A stretch of 64,000 bases of DNA from JAFDVL01 sp963794955 (GCA_963794955.1 CAWCGF010000032.1:70309-134308); one strand, 5' to 3'; counted from the stretch's first letter, positions 53,958-61,934 are shown. Made by a program: numbers and translations. The notes: generated by a model from the letters alone, not told the origin.

Positions 53958-54845
53958 TCAAATTCTGTTGAGGTTAATATCAGGCCAAACGACTCTCAAT
54001 TCTTTAGCCAAAGTGAGTTTCCATCCATCGTGGGGATCAAGCAGCGTATAAATCACGCCAGAAAAATCTGAAGGGATTTCAACTCCTTCTTTGTATAATG
54101 GACAAACTCTACCTCGCCCCAGCTTACCTAGAAAGTATCCAAGTTCAAGAATTACATTTTGGCGAGCACGAGGTTTTAAGTCTGAACTTTTATCTTTTTG
54201 AGCGCCAACATCATCAGGAGTTAGCAGAACGATGGCGAAAGGTACATTAGAATGGCGCTCCAGCTTTTCTATAACGGTAGTGCTTCCACGGGTTGTTTGC
54301 TCGTGGAGTATGACTGGTTGAAGACCTATTTGCTCAATAAATCTAGCAACTGCCATCTTCGCTGCGTCATCGTGTCCATGCACTATGAATACTTCTCTTG
54401 TATTATCCCGTTGCTCGTTAAGTGCGGCAGCACCCAATTTCCCTGCTGACATTTCGGCCAGAATATCGTCGCGCCGTTCTTCCAATTTCTCAATAAGTCC
54501 TCGTAACTCTATCTCCATTTTCTCAATACCAGCGGCGAAAAAGGGAGTGTTATCATCATCTTCATCACCATACCCCCGTAATACTGGATGTGGGTTGTAA
54601 TAGAGTTGAGGATTGATAAAATCGCTGGCCTCGCGGGAGTTTGCACCAAAAATATCCGCCACTGTATCTCGGATGCTTCGCTGAATTTTTTCCCGAACTG
54701 GATCACCAGCAGCGAGATCAGATGGGTTGAGTTGTAGAACCTCTCCCGTTCGTTTCTTAAGTTTCTCAATGCCTCGATCAATCTCAGCCACAGAAAATTG
54801 TTTAGTTGTGAACTGCGGTGCTTGTGGAGTCTTTCTACTTGCCAT
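53958..54845 (-). CDS. TIR-domain effector (CAP12/Pycsar-type TIR, predicted NADase)
   Basis: A 295-residue protein. The N-terminal 150 residues contain helical segments (AEIDRGIEKLKKRTGEV and IEKMEIELRGLIEKLEERRD) and a central region of unknown fold. The C-terminal TIR domain (about 151-285) has REVFIVHGHDDAAKMAVARF and the candidate catalytic Glu193 in STTVIEKLERHS, then LLTPDDVGA and ARQNVILELGYFLGKLGRGR. This is the family called CAP12/Pycsar-type TIR (PF10137), whose members degrade NAD+ in anti-phage defence. ATG 54845 follows GAGGATAG. It is downstream of an antitoxin and a truncated PIN gene. Base composition looks more A/T-rich than its neighbours, which suggests transfer. Confidence 0.85.
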   Translation of the reverse strand: MASRKTPQAPQFTTKQFSVAEIDRGIEKLKKRTGEVLQLNPSDLAAGDPVREKIQRSIRDTVADIFGANSREASDFINPQLYYNPHPVLRGYGDEDDDNTPFFAAGIEKMEIELRGLIEKLEERRDDILAEMSAGKLGAAALNEQRDNTREVFIVHGHDDAAKMAVARFIEQIGLQPVILHEQTTRGSTTVIEKLERHSNVPFAIVLLTPDDVGAQKDKSSDLKPRARQNVILELGYFLGKLGRGRVCPLYKEGVEIPSDFSGVIYTLLDPHDGWKLTLAKELRVVWPDINLNRI

Positions 54846-54846
54846 T

Positions 54847-54960
54847 CTATCCTCTTCGACTTGGTGTAATTTTGTGTGTTGATAGCGATGCACGATCTGA
54901 GGGTAAAAGCGGATCATTATGCACCCACCAAATCCAGACGTGCGTATCAAGGACAATCAC
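54847..54960 (-). pseudogene. N-terminal stub of a VapC-type PIN toxin
   Basis: A GTG start overlaps the antitoxin stop as GTGA. It reads MIVLDTHVWIWWVHNDPLL, the hallmark first strand and helix of VapC PIN toxins, including the first catalytic Asp (LDTH). Resemblance ends after about 20 residues and a stop follows at residue 38. The TIR gene starts one base after this stop. The toxin looks replaced by the TIR gene. Confidence 0.7.
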
Positions 54961-55169
54961 GCCAAAGCCTCCCAGTCGTTTTCTGCCACTGGCTCAAAAG
55001 GGTTTTTATATTCCACTGGCAGTCCCCGTAAAGGATAGCTCGTTGTTTGGGTACTCTTTGAGGAGCGCGTTGTAATAACAACGATGACCTTGTCGCCTTC
55101 AGGAAAAGGGAGACCACGAAGAATTATTGTGCCGTTCGGCTCAACTTTGGTTTCTGTGCGATGTTGCAT
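54957..55169 (-). CDS. Antitoxin-like protein of a VapBC-type module
   Basis: A 70-residue protein. The N-terminus RTETKVEPNGTIILRGLPFP is the beta-strand pattern of antitoxins found upstream of PIN toxins. The C-terminal tail is acidic and aromatic (FEPVAENDWEALA), the usual toxin-neutralising segment. Strong ribosome site (AAGGAGG). It is coupled to the truncated PIN gene by GTGA and then to the TIR gene, so it may now act on, or simply precede, the TIR effector. Confidence 0.7.
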   Translation of the reverse strand: MQHRTETKVEPNGTIILRGLPFPEGDKVIVVITTRSSKSTQTTSYPLRGLPVEYKNPFEPVAENDWEALA

Positions 55170-55227
55170 AAACCCTGTGCCTCCTTATGATTTCGTAGTT
55201 TATCACCATTTTGAGGAGACAAGAATT

Positions 55228-55304
55228 ACCCAACGGTACGGCTTCAGCGGCGACAGCGCAGCGCAAAAGCAGCAAAGCCGTCCGCTGGAACCGCACCGTT
55301 GGGC
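55228..55304 (-). repeat. Integron attC-like site, 77 bp
   Basis: The ends match attC core sites: ACCCAAC (RYYYAAC) at 55228-55234 and GTTGGGC (GTTRRRY) at 55298-55304. The next 18-19 bases inside each end (GGTACGGCTTCAGCGGCG and CGTCCGCTGGAACCGCACC) are imperfectly complementary, with three mismatches and one bulged base, as in folded attC sites. A 26-bp variable centre lies between. It sits 34 bp after the DUF4399 gene and 59 bp before the antitoxin gene, all on the minus strand. No integrase gene is in the window. Strand is inferred from gene order. Confidence 0.6.
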
Positions 55305-55337
55305 ATCTCTATTTCAATTCTGGCTTCGACCGCCTCG

Positions 55338-55769
55338 TTACTTCACAGTGACGGTAATTTTCTGCGTCATGCCCTCGCCTGCTAGCGCAACGTGTGCTCC
55401 GTCGGTGCCTTGTAACAGGAGCGTGTGTGTGCCGGGGGACAAGGTCAATTCCGCTTGCTTCTCTCCCTGACCGAAGTGCCGGTGGGTATCGTCCTTGGGC
55501 ACCATCTGTCCGACGGGTACGGCGTCGGTGTCTATCATGATGTGGAGATGGCCCGCCCCAGCCCGCACGGCACCCGCAGGCTCGATGATAAAGTTTGCTG
55601 CGTCCATCGTGACCTTCACCGGGTTGGTGACGGATGCACCATCGCTTGGTGAGGTAAAGAACACGCGGGGTTGTGTGGGATCTGGCGAGGTGCAGGCAGC
55701 CAGGCCTGCGCAGAGTAGGAGCAGCACCCAAGCAAATGCTGATCGCGAAGTAAGGTTTGGAAAGTTCAT
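55338..55769 (-). CDS. DUF4399-family lipoprotein
   Basis: A 143-residue protein with a lipoprotein signal (LLLLCAGLAACTS). The DUF4399 domain shows RVFFTSPSDGASVTNPVKV, GHLHIMIDTDAVPVG, PKDDTHRHFGQGEKQAEL and PGTHTLLLQGTDGAH. The His-rich motifs (HLHI, DTHRHFG) suggest metal binding, perhaps copper; function is unknown. It is followed directly by the attC-like site, as in a gene cassette. Confidence 0.88.
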   Translation of the reverse strand: MNFPNLTSRSAFAWVLLLLCAGLAACTSPDPTQPRVFFTSPSDGASVTNPVKVTMDAANFIIEPAGAVRAGAGHLHIMIDTDAVPVGQMVPKDDTHRHFGQGEKQAELTLSPGTHTLLLQGTDGAHVALAGEGMTQKITVTVK

Positions 55770-55883
55770 TCTGTGTCTCCTGATTGATTGCCTGGGCCAC
55801 TGTCTGCGCTGGCCCGACGGCGAAAAGGTGGTACAACTATCGGCGGCGGCCCAACATGAATTCGACCAGGCAATATGCTTTCC

Positions 55884-55989
55884 GATAACGCAGGCTTGCT
55901 TGCGTTATCAGAGACTAGATTGCGCGTCAGAAACCTTGTCGAGGCACCTTTGGTTTCTCGCTTCTGCCTTTCAGCGCAAGCTTGCGCTG
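55884..55989. repeat. Cluster of palindromes in a gene-free stretch
   Basis: GATAACGCA / TGCGTTATC (55884-55892 and 55901-55909, 8-nt loop), then AGAAACC / GGTTTCT arms, then a perfect 18-bp palindrome CAGCGCAAGCTTGCGCTG at 55972-55989. The surrounding 55770-56291 (520 bp) holds no recognisable gene. It could be an unrecognised structured RNA, REP-like repeats or a terminator set. Confidence 0.5.
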
Positions 55990-56291
55990 TGATTTTGCAC
56001 ATTAACCGCAGGGCGCATCTTCAAAGCGGTACATTGAAGAAGCTCGCGTTGCGTCGAAGCCACAGGGCAACCATGCTTTGCTACTGCTGAAAGGCCCGGA
56101 CAGTGTAGAGCGCACTCGTAGAGATGACAAGACCGCGCCGGGGAATGGTTCGTTCCGATGATGGATCGTCTGTAGCAAAGGAAAAGAATTTATATTTTCC
56201 CCCTTACGCACCACACCAAGTAAGGATAATCGGGGTCATTATCTCTAGTCATTATTGGAAAGAAGAAAACCGTGGGCAGCAAGCCACTGCG

Positions 56292-56768
56292 TTATTCGGC
56301 GATTTCTTCCAGGGAAACTTCCGTCGTAATCTCAATTGCCTTGTAGAGCGAGCGGTACACGGGACATTTATCGGCATGGAATCCGTGTACTCGCTCAATA
56401 GTCTCCCGCGCGGTGGCGGGTGCTTTGAGTTTGTAGACCACATGGATGCGCCGAATGACGAGCACGCCCTCCTCCGTTTCGACTTCGCCGCGCACGTCTG
56501 CTTCTAACTTCCCACCACTGGCATCAATCTTGCGCGCCTCCAGCGCGCCCCCGAAGGTTCCGGTCAGTCAGCCCCCGGCGGCAGCGACGACGTAATCGAG
56601 CGTGGTAGCGTGTGGTTGCGCCACGTCCGGGCTTACGCCGTAGTGCTGGGCAATCGCGCCGTGTACCCCAAACACAACAGGCTCCGGCTCAGCGGGAAGA
56701 TACGCCAGGCGCATCGGGCCAGCCTGTCGCACGATGCGTACCTGCGAAATATAAGTAGTGTCGGTCAT
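56292..56768 (-). CDS. OsmC-family peroxidase-like protein with in-frame UGA at the peroxidatic Cys (candidate selenoprotein)
   Basis: A 158-residue OsmC/Ohr-type protein if UGA is read as selenocysteine at residue 67. The strong ribosome site AAGGAGG precedes ATG 56768. The first 66 residues end DYVVAAAGG; the UGA codon (56568-56570) follows, then LTGTFGGALEARKID. In OsmC proteins this position is the peroxidatic Cys (typically GGCLTGTF). The frame then runs without any stop to the resolving Cys (GFHADKCPVYRSLYK) and the natural stop. A GC hairpin 20-36 nt after the UGA fits a bacterial SECIS. The enzyme would reduce organic hydroperoxides. Alternatives are a nonsense mutation (two abutting half-genes) or a base error. 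Confidence 0.75.
56532..56548 (-). promoter_or_regulatory. Candidate bacterial SECIS hairpin
   Basis: On the minus strand GCGCGC-UGGAG-GCGCGC forms a perfect 6-bp stem with a 5-nt loop. The loop starts 26 nt after the UGA codon and has G at its second and third positions. Bacterial SECIS elements are small hairpins just after the UGA with a G near the loop start. The coding frame passes through it. Confidence 0.55.
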
Positions 56769-57065
56769 TGATTCCTCCTTCAGTTATTTCCTAAATGTTC
56801 TGCTAGCATGTTGCCAAGTTAAGGTAGTTTCCTCGTAGCTAAGCATGAAAAGTAATTGCCAAGGTCGCAAGGCGATGCAGAAAAAGTCTTCTTTGCCTCA
56901 GTTTCCGCCCATGGCTGCAAAATGCCATAGGCAAAAACACCAATTGCTTAAAGTCAGCATACGCTCTAACAGCATTGGCAAAGAGGGATTAGGCGGGGCG
57001 CAAGGCCTTGCATCGCTTCCTCTGCCATGCTCCGGTTACTGGATTTGTCGGGCACAATATTTCGG

Positions 57066-58610
57066 TTACAGGCTGAACCGCCGATGGCAAAGATTCGCAA
57101 TTAGTGTAATTAACTCAGCCGGCTCTACGGGCTTTGGCACATGCATCTGAAACCCTGCGGAGAGCGCCCGCATTCGGTCCGAAAATCGTGCCTGCGCTGT
57201 CAGCGCGATAGCAGGAGTGGATCGCACCTCTGCCAGTTCCAAGCTCCGTACCGTACGAATTAGGGAATAGCCATCTTCACCTGGCATCTCAATATCGCTC
57301 ACCAACACATCTGGTTTTATTAACTGTAGCTTTTCTACGGCCTCAGCAACACTCCCGACCGCTGTTACCTTCGCTCCGGTTCCTGTAAGCACCGTCGTTA
57401 ATAGTTCACGCGCATCCTGCTCATCGTCTACGATGAGCAAATGCAGCCCATTAAGTTTCGGTAACCCCACAAGCTGCTCATAGCCGTCCGCCAGCGTTTC
57501 TTGCTCTGGCGCGGTTGGCAACATTGGTTCCAAATTGTGAAGAACCGCCAACGGCAATTCTATCGTGAAGGCCGCCCCGTTCCCTTCGCCAGCACTATCC
57601 GCCCGAATCGTTCCTCCATGCAGTTCTACAATATGGCGGGTAATTGCCATCCCTAAGCCTAAACCTCCATGCCGTCTGGTCGTATTCTCAGCCTTGTGGA
57701 ATCGCTCAAAAACATAAGGCAGGAACTCTGGGGTAATGCCCTGACCAGTGTCGCTCACCACTATTTCCACGTGGGAATTAACGCGCCCAAGGCGAGTCTG
57801 CACGCGGCCTCCCTTGGGAGTAAATTTGATGGCATTAGATAACAAGTTCCACATGACTTGTTGCAGGCGATCAGGATCACCTGATACGGGACCGACTTTC
57901 GGATCAAGAATGGATTGTAGCCGAACGCCTTTGGCATCGGCGGCAGGACGAACTACATCTAGGGCTGCCTCAATCACCTCCGCCGGTTCTACCCGCCGCA
58001 CTTCAAGGCGGAGCTTGCCGGAAATGATTCGGGAAGAATCTAAGATGTCTTCAATAAGCTGTCCTTGCGACTTCACACTCCGCTCAATAACTTCCAGCGC
58101 GCGTTTGATTCCCACTTCATCCAGTCCTCTTGTACCCAGAATCCGCGTCCACCCCAGGATGGCGTTGAGCGGTGCGCGAAGATCATGGGAAACCAGCGCC
58201 AGGAAATTGTCCTTAGCTCGGGTTGCCTCCTCCGCCGCTTTCTTTGCTCGGAGGATTTCCTCCTCATACTGATTGCGCTGACGAATGGGGATGAACACGC
58301 AATCGTTGACCGCCCCTCCCTCGCGCTCGCGGCGCGCCGCATTCAGGAGTATCGGCACCTCGCCCCCACTGCGGGACCGCAGCGAAAGATAGATTTCTTC
58401 GGCCTCAGCGTGCAGTCTTAGCAGTGGAAAGAAATGCGTCTGGTAGAAGATGCGGCCAGCAAGGGAAAGAATTGATTCAATGCGCCGCCCCTCCAACTCG
58501 CCGGGTTTATACCCGAGCAGTTCGAGCACCGTCAGATTGGCCAGCAGGATTGTGCCATCGTCGGCGAATTGCAGAAATCCACAGGGCGCTCTATTCAGCA
58601 AATCATCCAT
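57066..58610 (-). CDS. PAS-histidine kinase with C-terminal receiver (hybrid kinase)
   Basis: A 514-residue soluble kinase. An RsbP-like PAS domain covers about 1-115 (NRAPCGFLQFADDGTILLAN, YKPGELEGRRIESIL). A linker helix leads to HisKA (LVSHDLRAPLNAILGW) and a HATPase_c domain with DTGQGI and GGLGLGMAIT. The receiver is at about 395-510, with LIVDDEQDARELL and phospho-Asp in LVSDIEMPGEDG. The RsbQ-like hydrolase gene lies 37 bp upstream on the same strand, so the pair is probably cotranscribed. In Bacillus RsbQ activates the PAS domain of RsbP; a similar link is inferred here. Confidence 0.93.
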   Translation of the reverse strand: MDDLLNRAPCGFLQFADDGTILLANLTVLELLGYKPGELEGRRIESILSLAGRIFYQTHFFPLLRLHAEAEEIYLSLRSRSGGEVPILLNAARREREGGAVNDCVFIPIRQRNQYEEEILRAKKAAEEATRAKDNFLALVSHDLRAPLNAILGWTRILGTRGLDEVGIKRALEVIERSVKSQGQLIEDILDSSRIISGKLRLEVRRVEPAEVIEAALDVVRPAADAKGVRLQSILDPKVGPVSGDPDRLQQVMWNLLSNAIKFTPKGGRVQTRLGRVNSHVEIVVSDTGQGITPEFLPYVFERFHKAENTTRRHGGLGLGMAITRHIVELHGGTIRADSAGEGNGAAFTIELPLAVLHNLEPMLPTAPEQETLADGYEQLVGLPKLNGLHLLIVDDEQDARELLTTVLTGTGAKVTAVGSVAEAVEKLQLIKPDVLVSDIEMPGEDGYSLIRTVRSLELAEVRSTPAIALTAQARFSDRMRALSAGFQMHVPKPVEPAELITLIANLCHRRFSL

Positions 58611-58647
58611 ATAAGGGCGGCATAAGGACGGCGAACAGACAAGCGAT

Positions 58648-59478
58648 TCAGCCTGTTCGACCAGCGGTCAGGTACTCCTTCATCATTCGTATGGTTTCAT
58701 CCGGGTGGCTCATGTGGGGGCAATGACCATTGGCCTCCATTACGCGCAGCGTGCTGCTCGGCAAGTGATGGTTAAGGTATTCACCTACTGCAAGCGGGGC
58801 GATGGCATCGTCGGAACATTGGAGGATCAGCGACGGCACCGACACCTTTGGCAGATCGCTACGGTTATCGGAGTAAAATGTTGCCTCGGCGAAGCGGCGC
58901 GCAATCTTCGGGTCGGTCGAGCAGAAACTTTCCTGCAATTCGTGTGTCAATTCAGGCCGACCAGGATTCTTCATGATGACGGGGGCAAGAAAGCTTGCCC
59001 AGCCGATGTAATTTTTATCCATCATGTCGAGCAATCCCTCAATATCCGCGCGCTCGAAGCCTCCAACGTAATCGGGCGGATCATTGATGTAGCAGGGGGA
59101 GGGGCCGATGAGGATCAGGCGCGCAAACTGCTCCGGTTCACGAAGGGAGGCAAGCATTCCAATCACACTGCTCACCGAGTGTCCAACGAAGATGATGTTT
59201 GTCAGGTCGAGGGCCGCACAGATATCGAGTACATCCTGAGCATAGCCATCGAGGCTGCTATAGCGTGAGGGGCTGTACGCCTGCAGGTCAGACTTCCCCG
59301 AACCAACATAATCGAACAGGATAATGCGGTAATCCTCCGCAAAAGCCGGCGTCACAAGACGCCACATATTCTGGTCGCAACCGAACCCATGAGCGAAGAG
59401 CATCGGCTGTGTGCCATTGCCAAAAACTCTCACATTATTCCTGACGAGAATTTCCTGATTCAATATAGTTTCCTCCAT
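58648..59478 (-). CDS. RsbQ-like alpha/beta hydrolase
   Basis: A 276-residue hydrolase, close in length to RsbQ. Oxyanion region MLFAHGFGCDQNMWR, nucleophile Ser101 in FVGHSVSSVIGML, acid in CSDDAIAP and His in NGHCPHMSHP. The second motif FDYVGSGKSDLQAY and the lid residue pattern fit the RsbQ/KAI2 group. Its neighbour is a PAS-histidine kinase, matching the RsbQ-PAS pairing. ATG 59478 begins the family N-terminus; the longer frame to 59532 is not needed. The ligand is unknown. Confidence 0.9.
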   Translation of the reverse strand: MEETILNQEILVRNNVRVFGNGTQPMLFAHGFGCDQNMWRLVTPAFAEDYRIILFDYVGSGKSDLQAYSPSRYSSLDGYAQDVLDICAALDLTNIIFVGHSVSSVIGMLASLREPEQFARLILIGPSPCYINDPPDYVGGFERADIEGLLDMMDKNYIGWASFLAPVIMKNPGRPELTHELQESFCSTDPKIARRFAEATFYSDNRSDLPKVSVPSLILQCSDDAIAPLAVGEYLNHHLPSSTLRVMEANGHCPHMSHPDETIRMMKEYLTAGRTG

Positions 59479-59558
59479 CAAAACTTTGGCCCAGATTAAG
59501 AAATGCCGGTACAGTGATGACAGCAGCGGCACTGAGAAGGTATCTCACTCGGATGTAT

Positions 59559-59601
59559 TGAGCAAATCTTGAAAATGCTGTACTGAGCAAATCTTGAAAA
59601 T
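59559..59601. repeat. Direct repeat upstream of the RsbQ-like gene
   Basis: TGAGCAAATCTTGAAAAT occurs twice (59559-59576 and 59584-59601), with a 25-bp period. It lies 80-120 bp upstream of the RsbQ-like start codon. It could be a tandem operator. Confidence 0.55.
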
Positions 59602-59639
59602 AATGATGATCTTCGGTTGGAAAGGCCAATAGAACAAAT

Positions 59640-59769
59640 TGAAGCCGTTGTTAGCGCCTTAAGGAAAGGACGATAGCCAGATCGAGAATTAAATTGCCAG
59701 TGGCAAAAATGGCCAAGCGCACGAGGATGTCCCCCTTGACTCGCTGTCGGATGAAGGCTGTTGTTAGGT
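59640..59769. repeat. attC-like half-sites after a small ORF
   Basis: Read on the minus strand, two similar blocks occur about 110 bp apart: ACCTAACAACAGCCTTCAT and GCGCTAACAACGGCTTCAA. The first resembles the R''/L'' side of an attC site (RYYYAAC plus a GCCTTCA-type arm). It follows directly after the stop codon of the small gene at 59774. No matching inverted R' half was found, so it is not a complete attC. Confidence 0.35.
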
Positions 59770-59773
59770 ACGG

Positions 59774-60019
59774 TTATCTCTGAAACCACTCCTCTGGATA
59801 TGGTTGCATGTCCCATGTCTCATCTGTCGAGTATTCACCCCAGTCCATGAATTTGTAATACTCCGTCATCGCCTCATAGTGACTCCCAGCTTCAACAGTC
59901 CAGATTAGTTTGGCATCAGGGCTAAGGAGCCTTCGGGCATTGTCACCACGCGGCCCAGCAAGGCAGAAGGTTAGCTCTCCCCCTCCATTCTCTTCCCATA
60001 ACTCATGCTTTAACTTCAT
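59774..60019 (-). CDS. Small hypothetical protein, 81 residues
   Basis: A compact acidic/aromatic protein: MKLKHELWEENGGGELTFCL, LAGPRGDNARRLLS, WTVEAGSHYEAMTEYYKFM, and an end rich in Trp and Pro (QPYPEEWFQR). I recall similar proteins as conserved hypotheticals. Composition and lack of internal stops support coding. The ribosome site is weak. The attC-like half-site starts 5 bp after the stop. Confidence 0.55.
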   Translation of the reverse strand: MKLKHELWEENGGGELTFCLAGPRGDNARRLLSPDAKLIWTVEAGSHYEAMTEYYKFMDWGEYSTDETWDMQPYPEEWFQR

Positions 60020-60106
60020 CGCGAATTTTATTGAGCAAAAGTCCTTATCGGTGGATTAAGCCGCAAGTCTTTGCCTTGAGCTGCCCCCATTTAGATATTG
60101 AAAGCC

Positions 60107-60154
60107 GCCAATGCCCGCCTGTAGCCTGGTAATGGCAATCAGGCGGGCATTGGC
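60107..60154. repeat. Inverted repeat at the broken transposase edge
   Basis: Perfect 15-bp arms GCCAATGCCCGCCTG (60107-60121) and CAGGCGGGCATTGGC (60140-60154), 18-nt loop. It meets the truncated start of the IS1182-like gene, so it may be a terminator or mark the insertion junction. Confidence 0.55.
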
Positions 60155-61472
60155 AGCTTCATCGCTGGGGCCGCAGAAGAATTATTACTTACCGAACTCT
60201 TAACCATTTGCCAGGAAAGGGGCTGGCTCAAAGCGCGGGGACGGCAGCGTACCGATTCCACGCACATCTTAGCGGCCGTGCGGATGCTGAATCGGCTCGA
60301 ACGCGTCGGCGAGACCTTGCGGGCCGCACTCAATGAAGTAGCCGCCGTCGCGCCCGACTGGTTGCGTGCGCGTGTGCCTGCGGAGTGGTACGAACGCTAT
60401 GCGCGGCGCATTGAAAATTATCACCTGCCCAAAAGTGATGCCGCACGGGAGGACTACGCGGCGCAAGTGGGGCGCGATGGCGAAGCCCTCTTAGGCTGGC
60501 TGGCTGAGCCTGACACCGAGACGCCGTTACTGCCACTCGCGCGTGTCCAAACGCTGCGACAAATCTGGGCCGAGCAATTTACGACGACGGCACAGGGCCT
60601 ACGCTTGCGCCCGGTCAAAGAGATGCCTGCGGTCGCGGACTTACTGGCTTCGCCCTATGATGTAGACGCGCGCTGGAGTACCAAACGCGGGATGGACTGG
60701 GTCGGTTATAAAGTGCATTTGACGGAAACCTGCGAGCCCGATCAACCGCACCTGATTACGGAAGTCACCACGACACCCGCCACGACGCCGGATGACAATA
60801 TGCTGGCTCCGATTCACGCGAAGTTAGCCGCGCGCGACTTACTGCCGACGGAGCATTTGGTAGATAAAGGCTATACGAGTGCCGAAGTCTTAGTGGCCGC
60901 GCAGCAAGACTATGACGTCCAGATTGTCGGCCCCGTCGCTGCCGATCCGAGTTGGCAAGCCCGCCTTTCGCCCGCTTTTGCCAAAGCGCACTTCCAAGTG
61001 GATTGGGAACGCCGCGTCGTGACTTGTCCGGCGGGCCAAGAAAGTCATCCTTGGTTGCCCCAGGGCGACCCCGGCACGGGTGTGGTGTGGCAAGCGCGCT
61101 TTGCCAAAGCCGATTGCACGCCGTGTCCGCAGCGGGCGCAATGTACCCATGCCAAAGTCGAGCCGCGGCTGATCGGTTTGCAGCCGCAGGCCCAAGAGGA
61201 AGCCCTGCAAAAGCGACGGGCGGAACAAACCACGCCGGAGTTTCGGGTGGCGTATGCGGCACGCGCGGGCGTGGAAGGCACCCATTCCCAAGGCATCCGG
61301 CGTTGTGATTTACGGCAGGCGCGCTATCTTGGTTTAGTCAAAACACATCTCCAACAGATTCTGACAGCGGTCGCGCTCAATCTGCATTCGGATCGCGGAA
61401 TGGCTGGCCGAAGTCCCGCTGGCAAAAACGCGGGTTTCGGCCTTCGCGGCGCTCAAACCGGCTCCTGCTTAA
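60125..61472 (+). pseudogene. Truncated and frameshifted IS1182-family transposase
   Basis: Homology begins abruptly near 60155 (SFIAGAAEELLLTELL), so the N-terminal third of the protein is missing. The DDE region is visible: RTDSTHILAAVRMLNRLERV, DARWSTKRGMDWVGYKVHL, HLVDKGYTSAEVL and EGTHSQGIRRCDLRQARYLG. A Cys-rich zinc block lies between (DCTPCPQRAQC). Near 61389 a +1 frameshift separates LTAVALNLH from RIAEWLAEVPLAKTRVSAF, which then reaches TAA at 61472. The unshifted frame runs on to 61609 as an artefact. No intact terminal inverted repeats were found. It is immobile. Confidence 0.85.
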
Positions 61473-61547
61473 ATCGCCTCGGAGCGGACATTCGCCAGCA
61501 GTATCTTTGTTGGGTTTTACTGTTCAAAAGAAAGGGAATTTCGCAAT

Positions 61548-61934
61548 TCAGCCGACCAATTGCTTGTGCAAATGGTCAACGACCTTGCAATGCTCCGTCT
61601 GCGGGCTGAAAAGAATTATTTCGGCGTCGCTTCCGACCTTTACGGTGTGACCCGGAGGCCAGTAGAAGAGATCGCCGCCGGAGATAGCTTCTTCTTGTCC
61701 ATCAGCATACGTGACCGTGACCTCTCCTTCCATCAAGTAGCCCCAATGCGGAGCCTGACAGAGATCGTTCTCCAGGCCTTTTAAGAGAGGCGCGATGTCG
61801 GTTCCCGCTTTGAGAGAGAAATATTCCCCGGCCATTTTCCCATATCCGGTCGCGTCACCGAAATTCAGCTCCTGACGCGCAATTGCGCCGGGAACATTAA
61901 TCTTCTCAGGAACATCTGCTTTCGAGATTTTCAT
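61548..61934 (-). CDS. Cupin-domain protein
   Basis: A 128-residue single-cupin protein. The cupin motif 1 region is AGTDIAPLLKGLENDL to APHWGYLMEGEVTV; motif 2 is YWPPGHTVKVGSDAEIILF. It lacks the full HxH-x4-E-x6-G metal motif, having only a single His in the first block, so metal binding is uncertain. ATG 61934 follows AAGGAAGGA; the longer frame to 61967 is not needed. Substrate unknown. Confidence 0.85.
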   Translation of the reverse strand: MKISKADVPEKINVPGAIARQELNFGDATGYGKMAGEYFSLKAGTDIAPLLKGLENDLCQAPHWGYLMEGEVTVTYADGQEEAISGGDLFYWPPGHTVKVGSDAEIILFSPQTEHCKVVDHLHKQLVG

